A stretch of 64,000 nucleotides of DNA from Aquirufa nivalisilvae (GCF_004307455.1 NZ_SEWX01000008.1:248001-312000), one strand, 5' to 3'. Counted from the stretch's first letter, positions 8,629 through 17,620 are shown. Notes: generated by a model from the letters alone, not told the origin. Numbers and translations: made by a program.

Positions 8629-10185
8629 TTAATTGGTACCACCACTTCGCTTTGATTTCACTTGGCTAGGCCACTTTTGTCCAGCGGGTAATTCAGCCTT
8701 TTCGGTAGAAATCTTTTCTGGTTCCTCACAAGCCATGTACACCATAATTGCCGTCAAGATGGCATTACTCTTTACATCATCAAAAACAATTTTATCGTAT
8801 GTATCTCGGTTAGTATGCCAAGTATATGCGCCATAAGACCAGCTCAAAGAGCTTAAATTGAAACCAGGTGTGCCTACAGCAACGAAAGAAGCAAAGTCAG
8901 AGCCTCCCCCACCTGGCGTACCAGGGAAATTGGTTTTAATTCTATTTTTAATTGTATCTGGAGCCGCTGCTAACCATTTACTTAAATAATCCTTTGCTTT
9001 GGCAAATCCAGATCCTCCCAAATTCACCACTCGCCCTGTGCCATTATCTTGATTGAATAAAGCTTGTAAGTTTGCCACAACTTCAGGATGGTCCTCCACA
9101 AAAGCCCTTGATCCATTTAAACCTTGTTCTTCACTTCCCCAATGTCCCACCAAAATAGTCCGTTTAGGATTTGGATATACTTTTTTCAAAATACGCATAG
9201 CCTCCAACATCACCAAGGTTCCTGTGCCATTGTCTGTGGCGCCAGTTGCTCCATCCCATGAGTCTAAATGGGCCGAAAGCATAACATATTCATTAGGCTT
9301 TTCTGTCCCTTTGATTTCAGCATGTGTATTAAATGTGGGTACCGTGCCAAGTTCTTTGGATTGGGTATTGACTGTAATTTTGGGTTGATTACCTGATTCA
9401 GTTAAACGATATAAAAGACCATAATCTTCCAAGGCCACATTGACCGTAGGAATCTTTCGAGTAAAAGCAGCAAATATTTTATTGACCCCAAACCCGTTTG
9501 ACCAAGTACTGGAAACAATTCCAATAGCACCTGCTTCTTCCAAAGCTAAAGCTAATTTTGCGTTGGTAAGACCCGTCTTAGATATACGTTTTCTCCAAGC
9601 TTCCATTTGAGCCTCCCGCTCTTTCTTCATCGTTTCAAACGATTCTTTTTGAGCAAATTCTTGCCAATTATAATCAGGCCTACCTGTCATTTGAGGCATA
9701 GAAATTAAAACAAATTTACCTTTAACTTGAGGCAACCAAGCTTTAAAAGCAACAGAATCCGCTACATCAGCTAAAATGATTGTCTCCCCAGTTTTAGGTT
9801 TTTTGGTTGCAGGACTAAAGGCCAATTGGGTTCCTTCTAATGATTTGATCCAGGGCGAAACCATATCAATGGATGATATACCTCGGTCCCAGCCGCGCCA
9901 AGTTCCGTAATTTTCTCTTCGAGCATCAATTCCCCATTGTTTGTATTGTTCTATTGCCCAATCGCTCGCTTGTAGCATTTTGGTAGAACCCACTAAGCGT
10001 GGACCAATGCCATCAATTAGTTCATGTGCCATTCTCTTGAGATGAGAATTCTCTGTTGCTTCTTTGACAATGGCATTGACAGTGGATGATTGATTTTGTT
10101 GAGCCAACAAAGGTGTGGCCATTAGGCTTAAACCAAGCACAAGCTGGCTTAAACTAGAAGTTAAGTTGTTGATAGAAGTTTTCAT
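8629..10185 (-). CDS. Secreted M28 family metallopeptidase with PA domain
   Basis: Exported zinc aminopeptidase-like protein of 518 residues. The signal peptide is about residues 1-28 (ATPLLAQQ). A PA (protease-associated) insert spans roughly 130-280. The M28 catalytic core has the di-zinc motifs SAHLDSWDGATGATDNGTG (His and Asp ligands), HWGSEEQGLNGS (general-base Glu plus ligand Glu), NQDNGTG, and the distal His in YTWHTNRDTYDKI. All expected ligands are present, so activity on small peptides is plausible. It may be co-transcribed with the esterase gene 68 bp downstream. A second, distinct M28 peptidase lies at the right edge of the window. Confidence 0.9.
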   Translation of the reverse strand: MKTSINNLTSSLSQLVLGLSLMATPLLAQQNQSSTVNAIVKEATENSHLKRMAHELIDGIGPRLVGSTKMLQASDWAIEQYKQWGIDARRENYGTWRGWDRGISSIDMVSPWIKSLEGTQLAFSPATKKPKTGETIILADVADSVAFKAWLPQVKGKFVLISMPQMTGRPDYNWQEFAQKESFETMKKEREAQMEAWRKRISKTGLTNAKLALALEEAGAIGIVSSTWSNGFGVNKIFAAFTRKIPTVNVALEDYGLLYRLTESGNQPKITVNTQSKELGTVPTFNTHAEIKGTEKPNEYVMLSAHLDSWDGATGATDNGTGTLVMLEAMRILKKVYPNPKRTILVGHWGSEEQGLNGSRAFVEDHPEVVANLQALFNQDNGTGRVVNLGGSGFAKAKDYLSKWLAAAPDTIKNRIKTNFPGTPGGGGSDFASFVAVGTPGFNLSSLSWSYGAYTWHTNRDTYDKIVFDDVKSNAILTAIMVYMACEEPEKISTEKAELPAGQKWPSQVKSKRSGGTN

Positions 10186-10291
10186 AGCTTAATAATACAA
10201 AAGAATTTCCCTGAAGCCAAAAAATGTATTCAGACAGGCCTATAAGACCTGTTAAACAAAGCTGTGAAAATCTATAATGGAAATTTAAAAA

Positions 10292-10801
10292 CTAACTCTT
10301 TCCTAAAAGACTCAAAACATCAGCTATTTCTGTCGGCTTTTGGGTACCAATCAACAACCTACTTCCATCTTTAAATTCCAATTGGAATCCTTGATCTCCC
10401 GAGACATTAAATGCTTTTCCTTTTCCAAACATCCCATATCTTAATCCCCATCCTCCATATTCCCAAAGTGGAGAATATTTTCTTACGTAGACTTTTTCAA
10501 GTACATCAAATGCATAAAACTTGAATGTAAAATGAAAAGGAAAGAAGCGAACATAAATTCCGTTGGCTTGTATTTGAGTTTCTAGTTTCAACATCAAGAA
10601 TAATAAAACAAAAACTGCAAAAAAGACATTTGTAATCACTAAGCCTGTATTACTCATAGGATTATCCCCGAAAGTAATTCCCAGAAATAGCTGTTTGTAT
10701 GTCCCCAACAAAAAAAAGGCACAAAAACCAATTAATACAACCCAAAGCCACCATTGGTTAAACTTTTGAGTCTCTGAAAATAATATCTTTTCTGTAGACA
10801 T
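10292..10801 (-). CDS. Small membrane protein with PH-like soluble domain
   Basis: Protein of 169 residues. Two hydrophobic segments (about 17-36 and 51-69) are followed by a beta-rich domain of about 95 residues containing GIYVRFFPFHFTFK, EYGGWGLRYGMFGKGKAFNVSG and GFQLEFKDGSRLLIGTQKP. This layout, and the phrase W.GWGlR followed by Y.v.G..g..l, matches small bacterial proteins whose C-terminus is a PH-like domain. It sits between the M28 gene and the divergent SDR gene. The function is not known. Confidence 0.65.
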   Translation of the reverse strand: MSTEKILFSETQKFNQWWLWVVLIGFCAFFLLGTYKQLFLGITFGDNPMSNTGLVITNVFFAVFVLLFLMLKLETQIQANGIYVRFFPFHFTFKFYAFDVLEKVYVRKYSPLWEYGGWGLRYGMFGKGKAFNVSGDQGFQLEFKDGSRLLIGTQKPTEIADVLSLLGKS

Positions 10802-10896
10802 AAGGAAGAAGTTTGGAAGTAGATATTCGACTACGAATGTATCAAATTATTCATTATCAAGTTATTGGACAACATATTTAAATGCCCAATCGTTGT

Positions 10897-10929
10897 AACG
10901 CTGTCAAGGTTCCAAACCTTGCCAGCGTT
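10897..10929. repeat. 33-bp palindromic repeat, copy 1 of 4
   Basis: Left arm AACGCTGTCAAGGTT, spacer CCA, right arm AACCTTGCCAGCGTT, with one mismatched pair in the stem. It lies between two divergent genes, so it is not a terminator here. Its 33 bases are identical to copy 4 read on the opposite strand. Confidence 0.9.
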
Positions 10930-11030
10930 GGGAAAAAACCTAAGCAAAGTCATACTTTTTTCAACCAATACTTGCCAAATTCGCCCATCATTTCACCATT
11001 TATTAGGTAATTTTCAGAAAATCAATTCAT

Positions 11031-11798
11031 ATGAAAAAGTTAGAAAATAAAGTTGCCATTGTTACTGGAGCCGGAGCCGGAATGGGCAAAGCCATTGTTA
11101 TGCTTTTTGCCCAGCAAGGAGCTAAGGTCGTTGCGGGAGATATTAATCCAAGTCGACTTGACGAATTGGCCAAAGAAGTAAAATCTGCTGGTGGAGAAAT
11201 CAACACAGTTGTTGCTAATATGAGTATTGAAGCCGATATAGACAATCTAATTAATACCGCTGTCTCCACCTATGGAACCTTAGACATTTTGGTCAATAAT
11301 GCAGGCATTATGGATCATTTCCAACCCGTAGGAGAAGTAGAAAATAGTATGTTGGAAAAGGTTATGAAGGTCAATTTCGAAGGGCCATTTAAAGCCATGA
11401 GAAGTGCTGTTAAAATATTCTTAGAAAAAGGAAAGGGAAATATTATCAATGTCTGCTCCATTGGGGGCTTAAAAGGAGGAGCGGCAGGAGCAGTTTACAC
11501 CTCTAGTAAACATGCTTTAGTAGGACTGACTAAAAGTACGGGGTATTTGTACAGTAAATCAGGAATTAGGTGCAATGGAATTGCACCCGGTGCCGTCAAT
11601 ACCAGTATCAGTGAGACCATTGACATGACTAAAATTACACCTTTAGTCAATGACCGTATTATGACTGGTCTAGCACTCAACCCGAGAGCCGGTGAAGCTT
11701 CGGAAATAGCACAAGCTGCCCTGTTCTTAGCCAGCGATGATTCTAGTTTTGTGAATGCGGAAATACTAACTGTTGATGGTGGATGGAGCGCTTATTAA
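11031..11798 (+). CDS. Short-chain dehydrogenase/reductase (SDR), classical type
   Basis: NAD(P)-dependent oxidoreductase of 255 residues, typical classical-SDR length. The cofactor-binding motif TGAGAGMG is at residues 12-19 and NNAG at 89-92. The catalytic set is Ser143, Tyr156 and Lys160 in YTSSK. PGAVNT follows the active site, and the C-terminal end DGGWSAY is the usual finish. Asp37 after the second beta strand (VVAGDIN) favours NAD over NADP. The substrate cannot be told; glucose or steroid alcohol annotations common in this family would be guesses. The gene stands alone, with a palindromic repeat upstream and a bidirectional terminator downstream. Confidence 0.92.
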   Translation: MKKLENKVAIVTGAGAGMGKAIVMLFAQQGAKVVAGDINPSRLDELAKEVKSAGGEINTVVANMSIEADIDNLINTAVSTYGTLDILVNNAGIMDHFQPVGEVENSMLEKVMKVNFEGPFKAMRSAVKIFLEKGKGNIINVCSIGGLKGGAAGAVYTSSKHALVGLTKSTGYLYSKSGIRCNGIAPGAVNTSISETIDMTKITPLVNDRIMTGLALNPRAGEASEIAQAALFLASDDSSFVNAEILTVDGGWSAY

Positions 11799-11810
11799 TT
11801 CATCAATAAA

Positions 11811-11854
11811 AATCAAAAAAGAGGATATTGACATCAACATCCTCTTTTTTGATT
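11811..11854. terminator. Bidirectional terminator between SDR and RNR genes
   Basis: Perfect 16-bp stem AATCAAAAAAGAGGAT (11811-11826) with ATCCTCTTTTTTGATT (11839-11854) and a 12-nt loop. It has A/T runs on both sides and lies between convergent genes. Confidence 0.88.
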
Positions 11855-11859
11855 CGTAT

Positions 11860-14121
11860 TTAAATGTGGGTTATCTCACAAGAACCTCCGCTACAAGCCA
11901 TAGAAGCCAATTCTCCAATATCTTTATATTGAGGTTGATTTAAAATATCTCCAAAGTTCACCTCTCTAAATTCTCTCGTTACGGTTTCCCATTTGTGAAA
12001 TAGATGAACATCTTTGATGCAATAAATCATTTGTTTTAGATCACCGTTAAAATAGTTCTTTGCAAATTTATTGGCTCGATTTAACCAATACTTTCTTAAC
12101 AACACTTGTTCACGTGTACCCGTCAAGACCATCGTAGGATCCAATAAAAGATCACATGCTTGCCAAAGGTTATTGTCAAAATAATGTAATCCATCAACAA
12201 TCAATCCCGAAGCAAATATGGCACCTTTTCCATATAGACTCACCAATTCGTCCAATTCCAACACAGAAGTAAATGGCGCTTGATTAAAGTCTTTATCGCC
12301 ATAATCTGAGATAAAACTAACAGCAGTAAAGGCTTCTCGATGTTGCCAGATATAGGCAATAATTTCCTCCTTATTATCCATAATGACAGTACAGCTTGTA
12401 TTATGATTCATGTGTGGATAGGCGCATAGTTCTCTATTGGTTCCTGCATTTACCCAATTTTCCTGAACCAATTGAATCATTTCCAAGTGCTTCACTCCTT
12501 TCATATCTTTCTTAAAAAGACCGTCTTTGGGATTCAAAATAGGAACAAAGACGACAAAATCACTTTTTGTATTGGACCAAACACTTTCTTCTAAAAGAAA
12601 AGGCATATTTTCTACCAACCAATTGGCCGTGGTACTCTCCTTATTCAATTGCATGATTCTAAAGTATTTTTCAGCATGCTCAGGATGTATCCCACTTGCC
12701 GTACCTAAAACCACCGATGCATTTCCAGAAGGTTTCACACAAGTAGTTCTAGCCGCAGGATTTATTCCAATAATATCTGCTACTACCCGATTGGTATCTT
12801 TCACCACCTGAGCTCCACGTTGCAGCATAGGGGCATTGAACAAAAATGTATTGTTCATCCAACCAGTTATACTCACTCCCAACAAAGCCTCTCGCTGAAA
12901 AATTTGTTCCGTAACGGAACCCAAATAAGGAAAAGAAGTATAGCCCGCTTGCAAAGTGCCTAAGATTGACGCATCCATACAAGCTCGATAAAACGCCTCC
13001 TCTGTTTCACATTTTTCGGCATTGATTTCACATAAATTACATCCTTGAATTCCCAATTTGTCTTGATGCTGCGCAATAAAATCGCTAAGCTCTTCATAGG
13101 CTATTTGAGAAAAATCAGTCCGCAAAAGAATGGGGATTTTAACGATCTCAAAACAAGGATTAAACATATCAAACCAACTATTGGCAAATACAAAACCAAT
13201 ATCATTTGCGCCATCATTAAGCGACACGATGTAGTCAAATTGCTCTTGTTGCACTTGATTTCTCAGCAAAATTACCGAATTATTGCTCCTTCCTCTTTGT
13301 GGATTCTCTTGTCGCCAATTCCCTGTTTTAGCATGAATCATCTCCACATCATTGGGATCAACAATCATGTTCAAGGCAGACCGACGAACCCCACCTGATA
13401 ATACGGCATCGGAAGCATGACAAATGATATCGAAGGCCAAAATAGGACGAATTTTCTCCCCTTCTATACTGATCCATTTCTCTATCAAATCCTCTATTTT
13501 TTCCAAAGATTGCTTCAAGCCATCCGAACCTGGAGCCTTAAAACCTCCTTTGATATAGGCCCCCTTAGGTCGAATTTGGGAATAATCAAATTTCAATTCA
13601 TATCCAGCAAATTCTGGGAAGGGCTGTTTATCAACAAAATAGGAAGACATCAAGGCCCCTAAGGCATCTGCCCAACCTTCAATATTATCTTCAATAACAA
13701 AAGTCTTGGTTCCTTTGATCCGCTTTTGTATCCGACTTAAGTTATCGACAAATGGAATTAGCAATCCTCCTCCAAAACCACATCCTGACAATCCTAAATA
13801 GAAAATCTCCTGAAAAATTCGATTTCTAGCAATATATCCTGACGTACAGTTATACATTCGGGTATTATGTTGCTGTATTTGATCATGACGAAATTGTAGA
13901 TTTCGTTGGGAAGCTAACACTGTTTGATTCTGCATACTTTCTAATGCCGATTCCAAATACGGTTCCAACTCATCTAAACAGCTCCCGTAAGTTAAGCGGT
14001 GACCATCCATGATACTTTCACATGCCTCTTCCCAGCGCTCATAGCGACCTTGGGGTTCTAACCATTTGTAGTAATCTGAATACAATTTCAAATCACTCAG
14101 AAACTTCTTACCTTGCTGCAT
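11860..14121 (-). CDS. nrdJ: Adenosylcobalamin-dependent (class II) ribonucleotide reductase
   Basis: Catalytic subunit of 753 residues that reduces ribonucleotides to deoxyribonucleotides. Visible residues are Cys92 (MYNCTSG), the radical site NPCFEI with Asn321, Cys323 and Glu325, and the partner Cys361 in GCNLCEIN. The C-terminal pair Cys743-x4-Cys748 (CSGGSC) resembles the redox tail of Lactobacillus-type RTPR. No NrdB-like radical subunit or glycyl-radical motif is present, which supports B12 dependence. About 37 residues separate Cys323 from Cys361, a longer gap than I recall for the reference enzymes. The start codon lies one base after the stop of the Ric-like gene, so the two are one operon. 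Class assignment is strong; NTP versus NDP preference is not certain. Confidence 0.85.
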   Translation of the reverse strand: MQQGKKFLSDLKLYSDYYKWLEPQGRYERWEEACESIMDGHRLTYGSCLDELEPYLESALESMQNQTVLASQRNLQFRHDQIQQHNTRMYNCTSGYIARNRIFQEIFYLGLSGCGFGGGLLIPFVDNLSRIQKRIKGTKTFVIEDNIEGWADALGALMSSYFVDKQPFPEFAGYELKFDYSQIRPKGAYIKGGFKAPGSDGLKQSLEKIEDLIEKWISIEGEKIRPILAFDIICHASDAVLSGGVRRSALNMIVDPNDVEMIHAKTGNWRQENPQRGRSNNSVILLRNQVQQEQFDYIVSLNDGANDIGFVFANSWFDMFNPCFEIVKIPILLRTDFSQIAYEELSDFIAQHQDKLGIQGCNLCEINAEKCETEEAFYRACMDASILGTLQAGYTSFPYLGSVTEQIFQREALLGVSITGWMNNTFLFNAPMLQRGAQVVKDTNRVVADIIGINPAARTTCVKPSGNASVVLGTASGIHPEHAEKYFRIMQLNKESTTANWLVENMPFLLEESVWSNTKSDFVVFVPILNPKDGLFKKDMKGVKHLEMIQLVQENWVNAGTNRELCAYPHMNHNTSCTVIMDNKEEIIAYIWQHREAFTAVSFISDYGDKDFNQAPFTSVLELDELVSLYGKGAIFASGLIVDGLHYFDNNLWQACDLLLDPTMVLTGTREQVLLRKYWLNRANKFAKNYFNGDLKQMIYCIKDVHLFHKWETVTREFREVNFGDILNQPQYKDIGELASMACSGGSCEITHI

Positions 14122-14122
14122 A

Positions 14123-15082
14123 TCAATTCGTTAATTCTTTTTCCAATTCCAATGATTGCGGAAAAAGGACATTATTTTCCAAATGAATATGAATATGTAA
14201 ATCCTCCTCAAAAGCTTGTAACATTTGAAAAAGAACTGTGTAAGTTCCACAAGCATCTTCTGGTAGAAGGTAATTTTGAGTCAGGGTACGAATATTCTCC
14301 AAATTGTGACCTACTTGCTCATGTTCCATTTCCATCATGTGAATGGGATTACGTACGGTTCCAAAATGAACAGGCGCGAGCTTTTCATTTGTCTTCTTAG
14401 CCAGAGTTAAGGCCTTAATAAAAGGAAATAAAACTTGCTCTTCTTTCATCATATGCATCGTCAATTCTTCTGCTATCTCCACCACTAACTGATATACTCG
14501 AATCAATTCAGGATGCCTATCACCGTGAACGCGCTGGACTTTTTCAGCAAAAAGTTGAATATCGGGCAAGTGTTTTCTAACATAAGTATGATGCGTATTA
14601 ACAATATAATCCGCTAGAAAGTCCAAGGACCAATCTTGATAGGGCACACTTGTTTGGCGTGTGGCCGCTTTAAATTCTTCTATTTGAAATAGCATATCCA
14701 AATAGTCCAAAGACTTCTCAGTACAGGCTTGCTTCAAGGTCTTTTTACCTCCACAACAAAAATCTAAGCCCTTTTGAGAGAAAAATGAAGCTAGTCGAAA
14801 ATCTTGATTCACGAATTCTCCCAATGTCAGCAAGTCTGCTGGCTTAGGCTTTTTTTGAATACGAATCAACCATTCGATAGGTCCATTTTCGATATAATCA
14901 AACGTAAATTGATTCCCTCTTTCAGCTAAAAGCTGATAATACAAAGGTTTAGGATCATGATCATTTTGGATTAAAAATGATTCTCCTTCGTCCAATTGAT
15001 CAAAATGTTCAAAAATAGTGGAGTGCTTTAATCTAGGTTCTAGGTCAGGCACTACCAAGGTAAATTCTTTTATCGTAGGCAT
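14123..15082 (-). CDS. ric: DUF2249-ScdA_N-hemerythrin fusion: iron-sulfur cluster repair di-iron protein
   Basis: Cytoplasmic protein of 319 residues related to Ric/YtfE/ScdA, which repair Fe-S clusters damaged by nitric oxide or oxidants. Domain order: a DUF2249 domain (about 5-77), the ScdA N-terminal domain with its FCCGG motif (residues 108-112), then a hemerythrin-like four-helix domain (about 155-312). Di-iron ligand candidates are His164/165, His210 and Glu214 (TMHMMKEEQVLFP), His254 (EMEHEQ), and the HIHIHLENNVLFP segment at 296-308 with Glu302. The extra DUF2249 domain makes it longer than E. coli YtfE (about 220 residues). It is first in an operon with nrdJ, downstream of a 42-bp palindrome and opposite an Rrf2 regulator. 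Confidence 0.88.
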   Translation of the reverse strand: MPTIKEFTLVVPDLEPRLKHSTIFEHFDQLDEGESFLIQNDHDPKPLYYQLLAERGNQFTFDYIENGPIEWLIRIQKKPKPADLLTLGEFVNQDFRLASFFSQKGLDFCCGGKKTLKQACTEKSLDYLDMLFQIEEFKAATRQTSVPYQDWSLDFLADYIVNTHHTYVRKHLPDIQLFAEKVQRVHGDRHPELIRVYQLVVEIAEELTMHMMKEEQVLFPFIKALTLAKKTNEKLAPVHFGTVRNPIHMMEMEHEQVGHNLENIRTLTQNYLLPEDACGTYTVLFQMLQAFEEDLHIHIHLENNVLFPQSLELEKELTN

Positions 15083-15115
15083 CTGTTGATTTGTTTAATG
15101 GTGAAATCTGAAAGC

Positions 15116-15157
15116 AAATATATAATAAAGGACAATATTATCCTTTATTATATATTT
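15116..15157. promoter_or_regulatory. Perfect 17-8-17 inverted repeat, candidate operator of the Rrf2 regulator
   Basis: Left arm AAATATATAATAAAGGA (15116-15132), spacer CAATATTA, right arm 15141-15157 the exact complement. It is the only strong symmetry between the divergent ric-nrdJ operon and the Rrf2 gene, 34 bp before the ric start and 85 bp before the regulator start. Length and AT-rich symmetry fit a homodimeric Rrf2/NsrR-type site, but the regulator assignment is inferred. Confidence 0.72.
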
Positions 15158-15241
15158 ATTTATTTTCACCCATTCAAATGCTTCTCCAAAGACCTTTTTT
15201 GATGGATATTATTTACTAAATTGAGCCTTCAAAGAAAATTT

Positions 15242-15679
15242 ATGTTTTCAAAAGCAACGGAATATGCTTTAAGAGCTGTAATTTTTATTGCTCAAAAAAG
15301 TTCGGAACAACAAAAGCTTGGTTTAGCTGAAATTGCTGATGCGATCCAATCTCCGCAATTTTTTACAGCTAAAATCTTACAAAAATTAACCGTAAATAAT
15401 CAAGTCATCAGCTCCGTGAGAGGACCCAATGGAGGCTTTTTTATCACGGAGTCTGCCAAACAAAAATCAGTCAAATCGATTGTTGAAGTTATGGGAGAAG
15501 GAGAGCTATTTGACAAATGTGTCTTGGGATTAAATCGTTGTTCAGAAAAAAATCCTTGTCCAATGCACGATCAATACAAACCTATTCGAGAGAATTTCAT
15601 GTATTTATTTGACCATCAAACCATTGAAGAAATGGCGCATGAAATGAATTCAGGAAGTTTTTTCATTCGAAATGACTAA
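15242..15679 (+). CDS. Rrf2 family transcriptional regulator, NsrR-like with Fe-S cysteines
   Basis: DNA-binding protein of 145 residues. The ATG at 15242 (MFSKATEYALRAVIF) matches the usual Rrf2 N-terminus and is preferred over the upstream TTG at 15221. The winged helix covers about 1-75, with the typical RGPNGGF wing at 60-66. Three cysteines (Cys93, Cys100, Cys106; spacing x6, x5) sit where NsrR and IscR bind a Fe-S cluster that senses NO or cluster status. It faces the ric-nrdJ operon across a 42-bp palindrome and is therefore a likely repressor of that operon and of itself. NsrR-like function is inferred from this context and the cysteines; an IscR-like role cannot be excluded. Confidence 0.85.
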   Translation: MFSKATEYALRAVIFIAQKSSEQQKLGLAEIADAIQSPQFFTAKILQKLTVNNQVISSVRGPNGGFFITESAKQKSVKSIVEVMGEGELFDKCVLGLNRCSEKNPCPMHDQYKPIRENFMYLFDHQTIEEMAHEMNSGSFFIRND

Positions 15680-15760
15680 GAATCTGTAAAAAATCATATT
15701 TGCTAAAACAAAGTGACATTTTAAAAAAAAGCCATATTAGTTGATTTATTCAAATTCCAA

Positions 15761-16123
15761 ATGCAATTTTGGCCCATGTCAAACAAGAAAATGAAAATTT
15801 TTCTGATTGTTTTTGCTACGATTGTCTTAACATTCGTGGGTAAAGGCGCCTTTGCACATACGAATCCCAACTCCATAAAATCCAAATTTAGTCAAAGCCT
15901 AAGCGGCAAAGTTCAATACTTTAACGCCATAGAGGAAGAAGAAATTTCGGAAGATTTACACGAAGAGCAAGACAAGGTTTCTAGCCACCTCGCCATTCGG
16001 GTCATTTCAACTTCTACCTACGCTTCGGAAGCTGCTTCTGAAATTCCGCATCTTGATAAATTTGCTATCATCAAATCTCGATTACTCGCTTTATTCAAGC
16101 AATATAGTAATTACCGAATATAG
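15761..16123 (+). CDS. Small secreted protein of unknown function
   Basis: Protein of up to 120 residues. The true start may be the ATG at 15776 (MSNKK) or at 15791 (MKIFLIVF), both giving a clean signal peptide cut after GAFA. The mature part is about 90 residues, with an acidic patch (EEEEISEDLHEEQ) and a basic C-terminus (KSRLLALFKQYSNYRI). No family is recognised. It lies 81 bp after the Rrf2 gene and 82 bp before the porin gene, so it may belong to the same regulon. Confidence 0.55.
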   Translation: MQFWPMSNKKMKIFLIVFATIVLTFVGKGAFAHTNPNSIKSKFSQSLSGKVQYFNAIEEEEISEDLHEEQDKVSSHLAIRVISTSTYASEAASEIPHLDKFAIIKSRLLALFKQYSNYRI

Positions 16124-16205
16124 CCAACAAGCTATCATTCAATCCCTTTAACCATTTTCTTTCCAATTTGATCGGTAAAATTCCGTTCTAACCCATTATT
16201 CCGCC

Positions 16206-17552
16206 ATGAAAAAAACCATTATTTTATGGGTAAGCCTAATTGCCTGCTTTTCCACTTTAGCACAAAAAACACCTGATACAGAAGCACTTAAACTAAAACT
16301 AAACGAATCTGGATCTCGCTATTTTCAAGTTACATTTTTAAATCAAGCTTGGTTTAGATTCAACGACAATAATCCGGGAACAACCGTAAATGGAAGTCTT
16401 CAAAATCAATCTTTTGATATTGGTTTAAGGAGAACCCGAATGCAATTATATGGTCAAATTACAGACCGTACATTCATGTACTTTCAATTTGGTCAAAACA
16501 ATTTTAATGCCCAATACAATGCAACGGGGAATCGGAAAATTGCTCCATTTTTCCATGATGCCTTAGGTGAATACCGTGTCTCATCTGGTAATCAATTGAA
16601 GATTGGAGGAGGATTGAGTATCATTTCTGGGATCTCGCGTTTCTCGCAGCCAAGTATTGGTACTATCATGACGATGGATGTACCCGTATTTGCTCAGACC
16701 ACTGTGGATCAAATTGATCAATTCTCTAGAAAATTAAGTATTTATGCCCGTGGACAAATTGGGCACTGGGATTATCGATTTATTTTAAGTGATCCTTTCC
16801 CTATTACATCCAATGGACAAACCCCACCAGCCATCAGTTCTAGCTATGCTAACTTTTCTCAAAAAGGTCATTCCTTACAACAGCAGGGTTATTTGATCTA
16901 TCAATTCTTTGATCAAGAAAACCACACTACACCATACATGACAGGCACCTATTTAGGTAGTAAGAAAATCGTGAATTTGGCCATTGGTGGAGCATATCAA
17001 CCCAATGCTATGTGGCAAAAATCTGCTCAAGGAGATACTTTATACCAAGACATGAAACATTTCGCCATTGAAAGTTTTGTGGATATTCCCTTACAAAATC
17101 ATGCAGCACTTTCAGCTTACCTAGGCTATTTCAATACCAATTATGGTACGAATTATTTAAGATACAATGGCTCAATGAATCCAGCCACGGGAACTACATT
17201 AAATGCTTCAAATTCCATCTCAGGACAAGGACCTGTCTATGGAAACAGCTATCCTATGTTTGGTACAGGGTCGGTGGTATATACCCAAATTGGCTACCTT
17301 CTTCCTTCTAGTCGAGCTGATTTATCCAATCGATTTATGCCCTATATATCTGCGACATTCGCTAAATATGACCGTTTAGGGAATAGCTCGACAACGACAT
17401 TCAATGCCGGTTTAAACTATTTCATCCAAGGACATAAATCGAAATTAAGTTTGGATTTCCAAAGCAGACCCACTTATCAAGTTAATCAAGGTGATGTCAA
17501 CGCTGGTAATCGTTTAAATAGCCTAACCCTACAATTTCAAGTATTTATTTAA
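16206..17552 (+). CDS. Outer-membrane porin-like beta-barrel protein
   Basis: Predicted beta-barrel of 448 residues with a signal peptide (cut near STLAQ, residue 19). The sequence alternates aromatic/hydrophobic and polar residues throughout, as in FQVTFLNQAWFRFND and RRTRMQLYGQITDRTFMYFQFG, resembling phosphate-selective-porin/OprP-like proteins of Bacteroidota. It ends in LTLQFQVFI, a classic C-terminal barrel strand. It is the last plus-strand gene of the Rrf2 locus and ends at a strong terminator. Function could be uptake of an anion such as nitrate or nitrite, suggested only by the neighbouring Ric/Rrf2 genes. Confidence 0.75.
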   Translation: MKKTIILWVSLIACFSTLAQKTPDTEALKLKLNESGSRYFQVTFLNQAWFRFNDNNPGTTVNGSLQNQSFDIGLRRTRMQLYGQITDRTFMYFQFGQNNFNAQYNATGNRKIAPFFHDALGEYRVSSGNQLKIGGGLSIISGISRFSQPSIGTIMTMDVPVFAQTTVDQIDQFSRKLSIYARGQIGHWDYRFILSDPFPITSNGQTPPAISSSYANFSQKGHSLQQQGYLIYQFFDQENHTTPYMTGTYLGSKKIVNLAIGGAYQPNAMWQKSAQGDTLYQDMKHFAIESFVDIPLQNHAALSAYLGYFNTNYGTNYLRYNGSMNPATGTTLNASNSISGQGPVYGNSYPMFGTGSVVYTQIGYLLPSSRADLSNRFMPYISATFAKYDRLGNSSTTTFNAGLNYFIQGHKSKLSLDFQSRPTYQVNQGDVNAGNRLNSLTLQFQVFI

Positions 17553-17575
17553 ATTGTGTACTCTTTATTACAAAA

Positions 17576-17602
17576 AAAAGACCCTCTTTTGGAGGGTCTT
17601 TT
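17576..17602. terminator. Bidirectional terminator between porin and DUF4249 genes
   Basis: Perfect 11-bp stem AAAAGACCCTC (17576-17586) with GAGGGTCTTTT (17592-17602), loop TTTTG, with A and T runs on the two sides. It separates two convergent genes. Confidence 0.88.
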
Positions 17603-17620
17603 TATGCTCGGCCATAAAAG

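Noticed and set aside
10234-10253. Short inverted repeat ACAGG...CCTGT near the end of the small membrane protein gene
   Set aside because: Only five base pairs with no T run; too weak to call a terminator.
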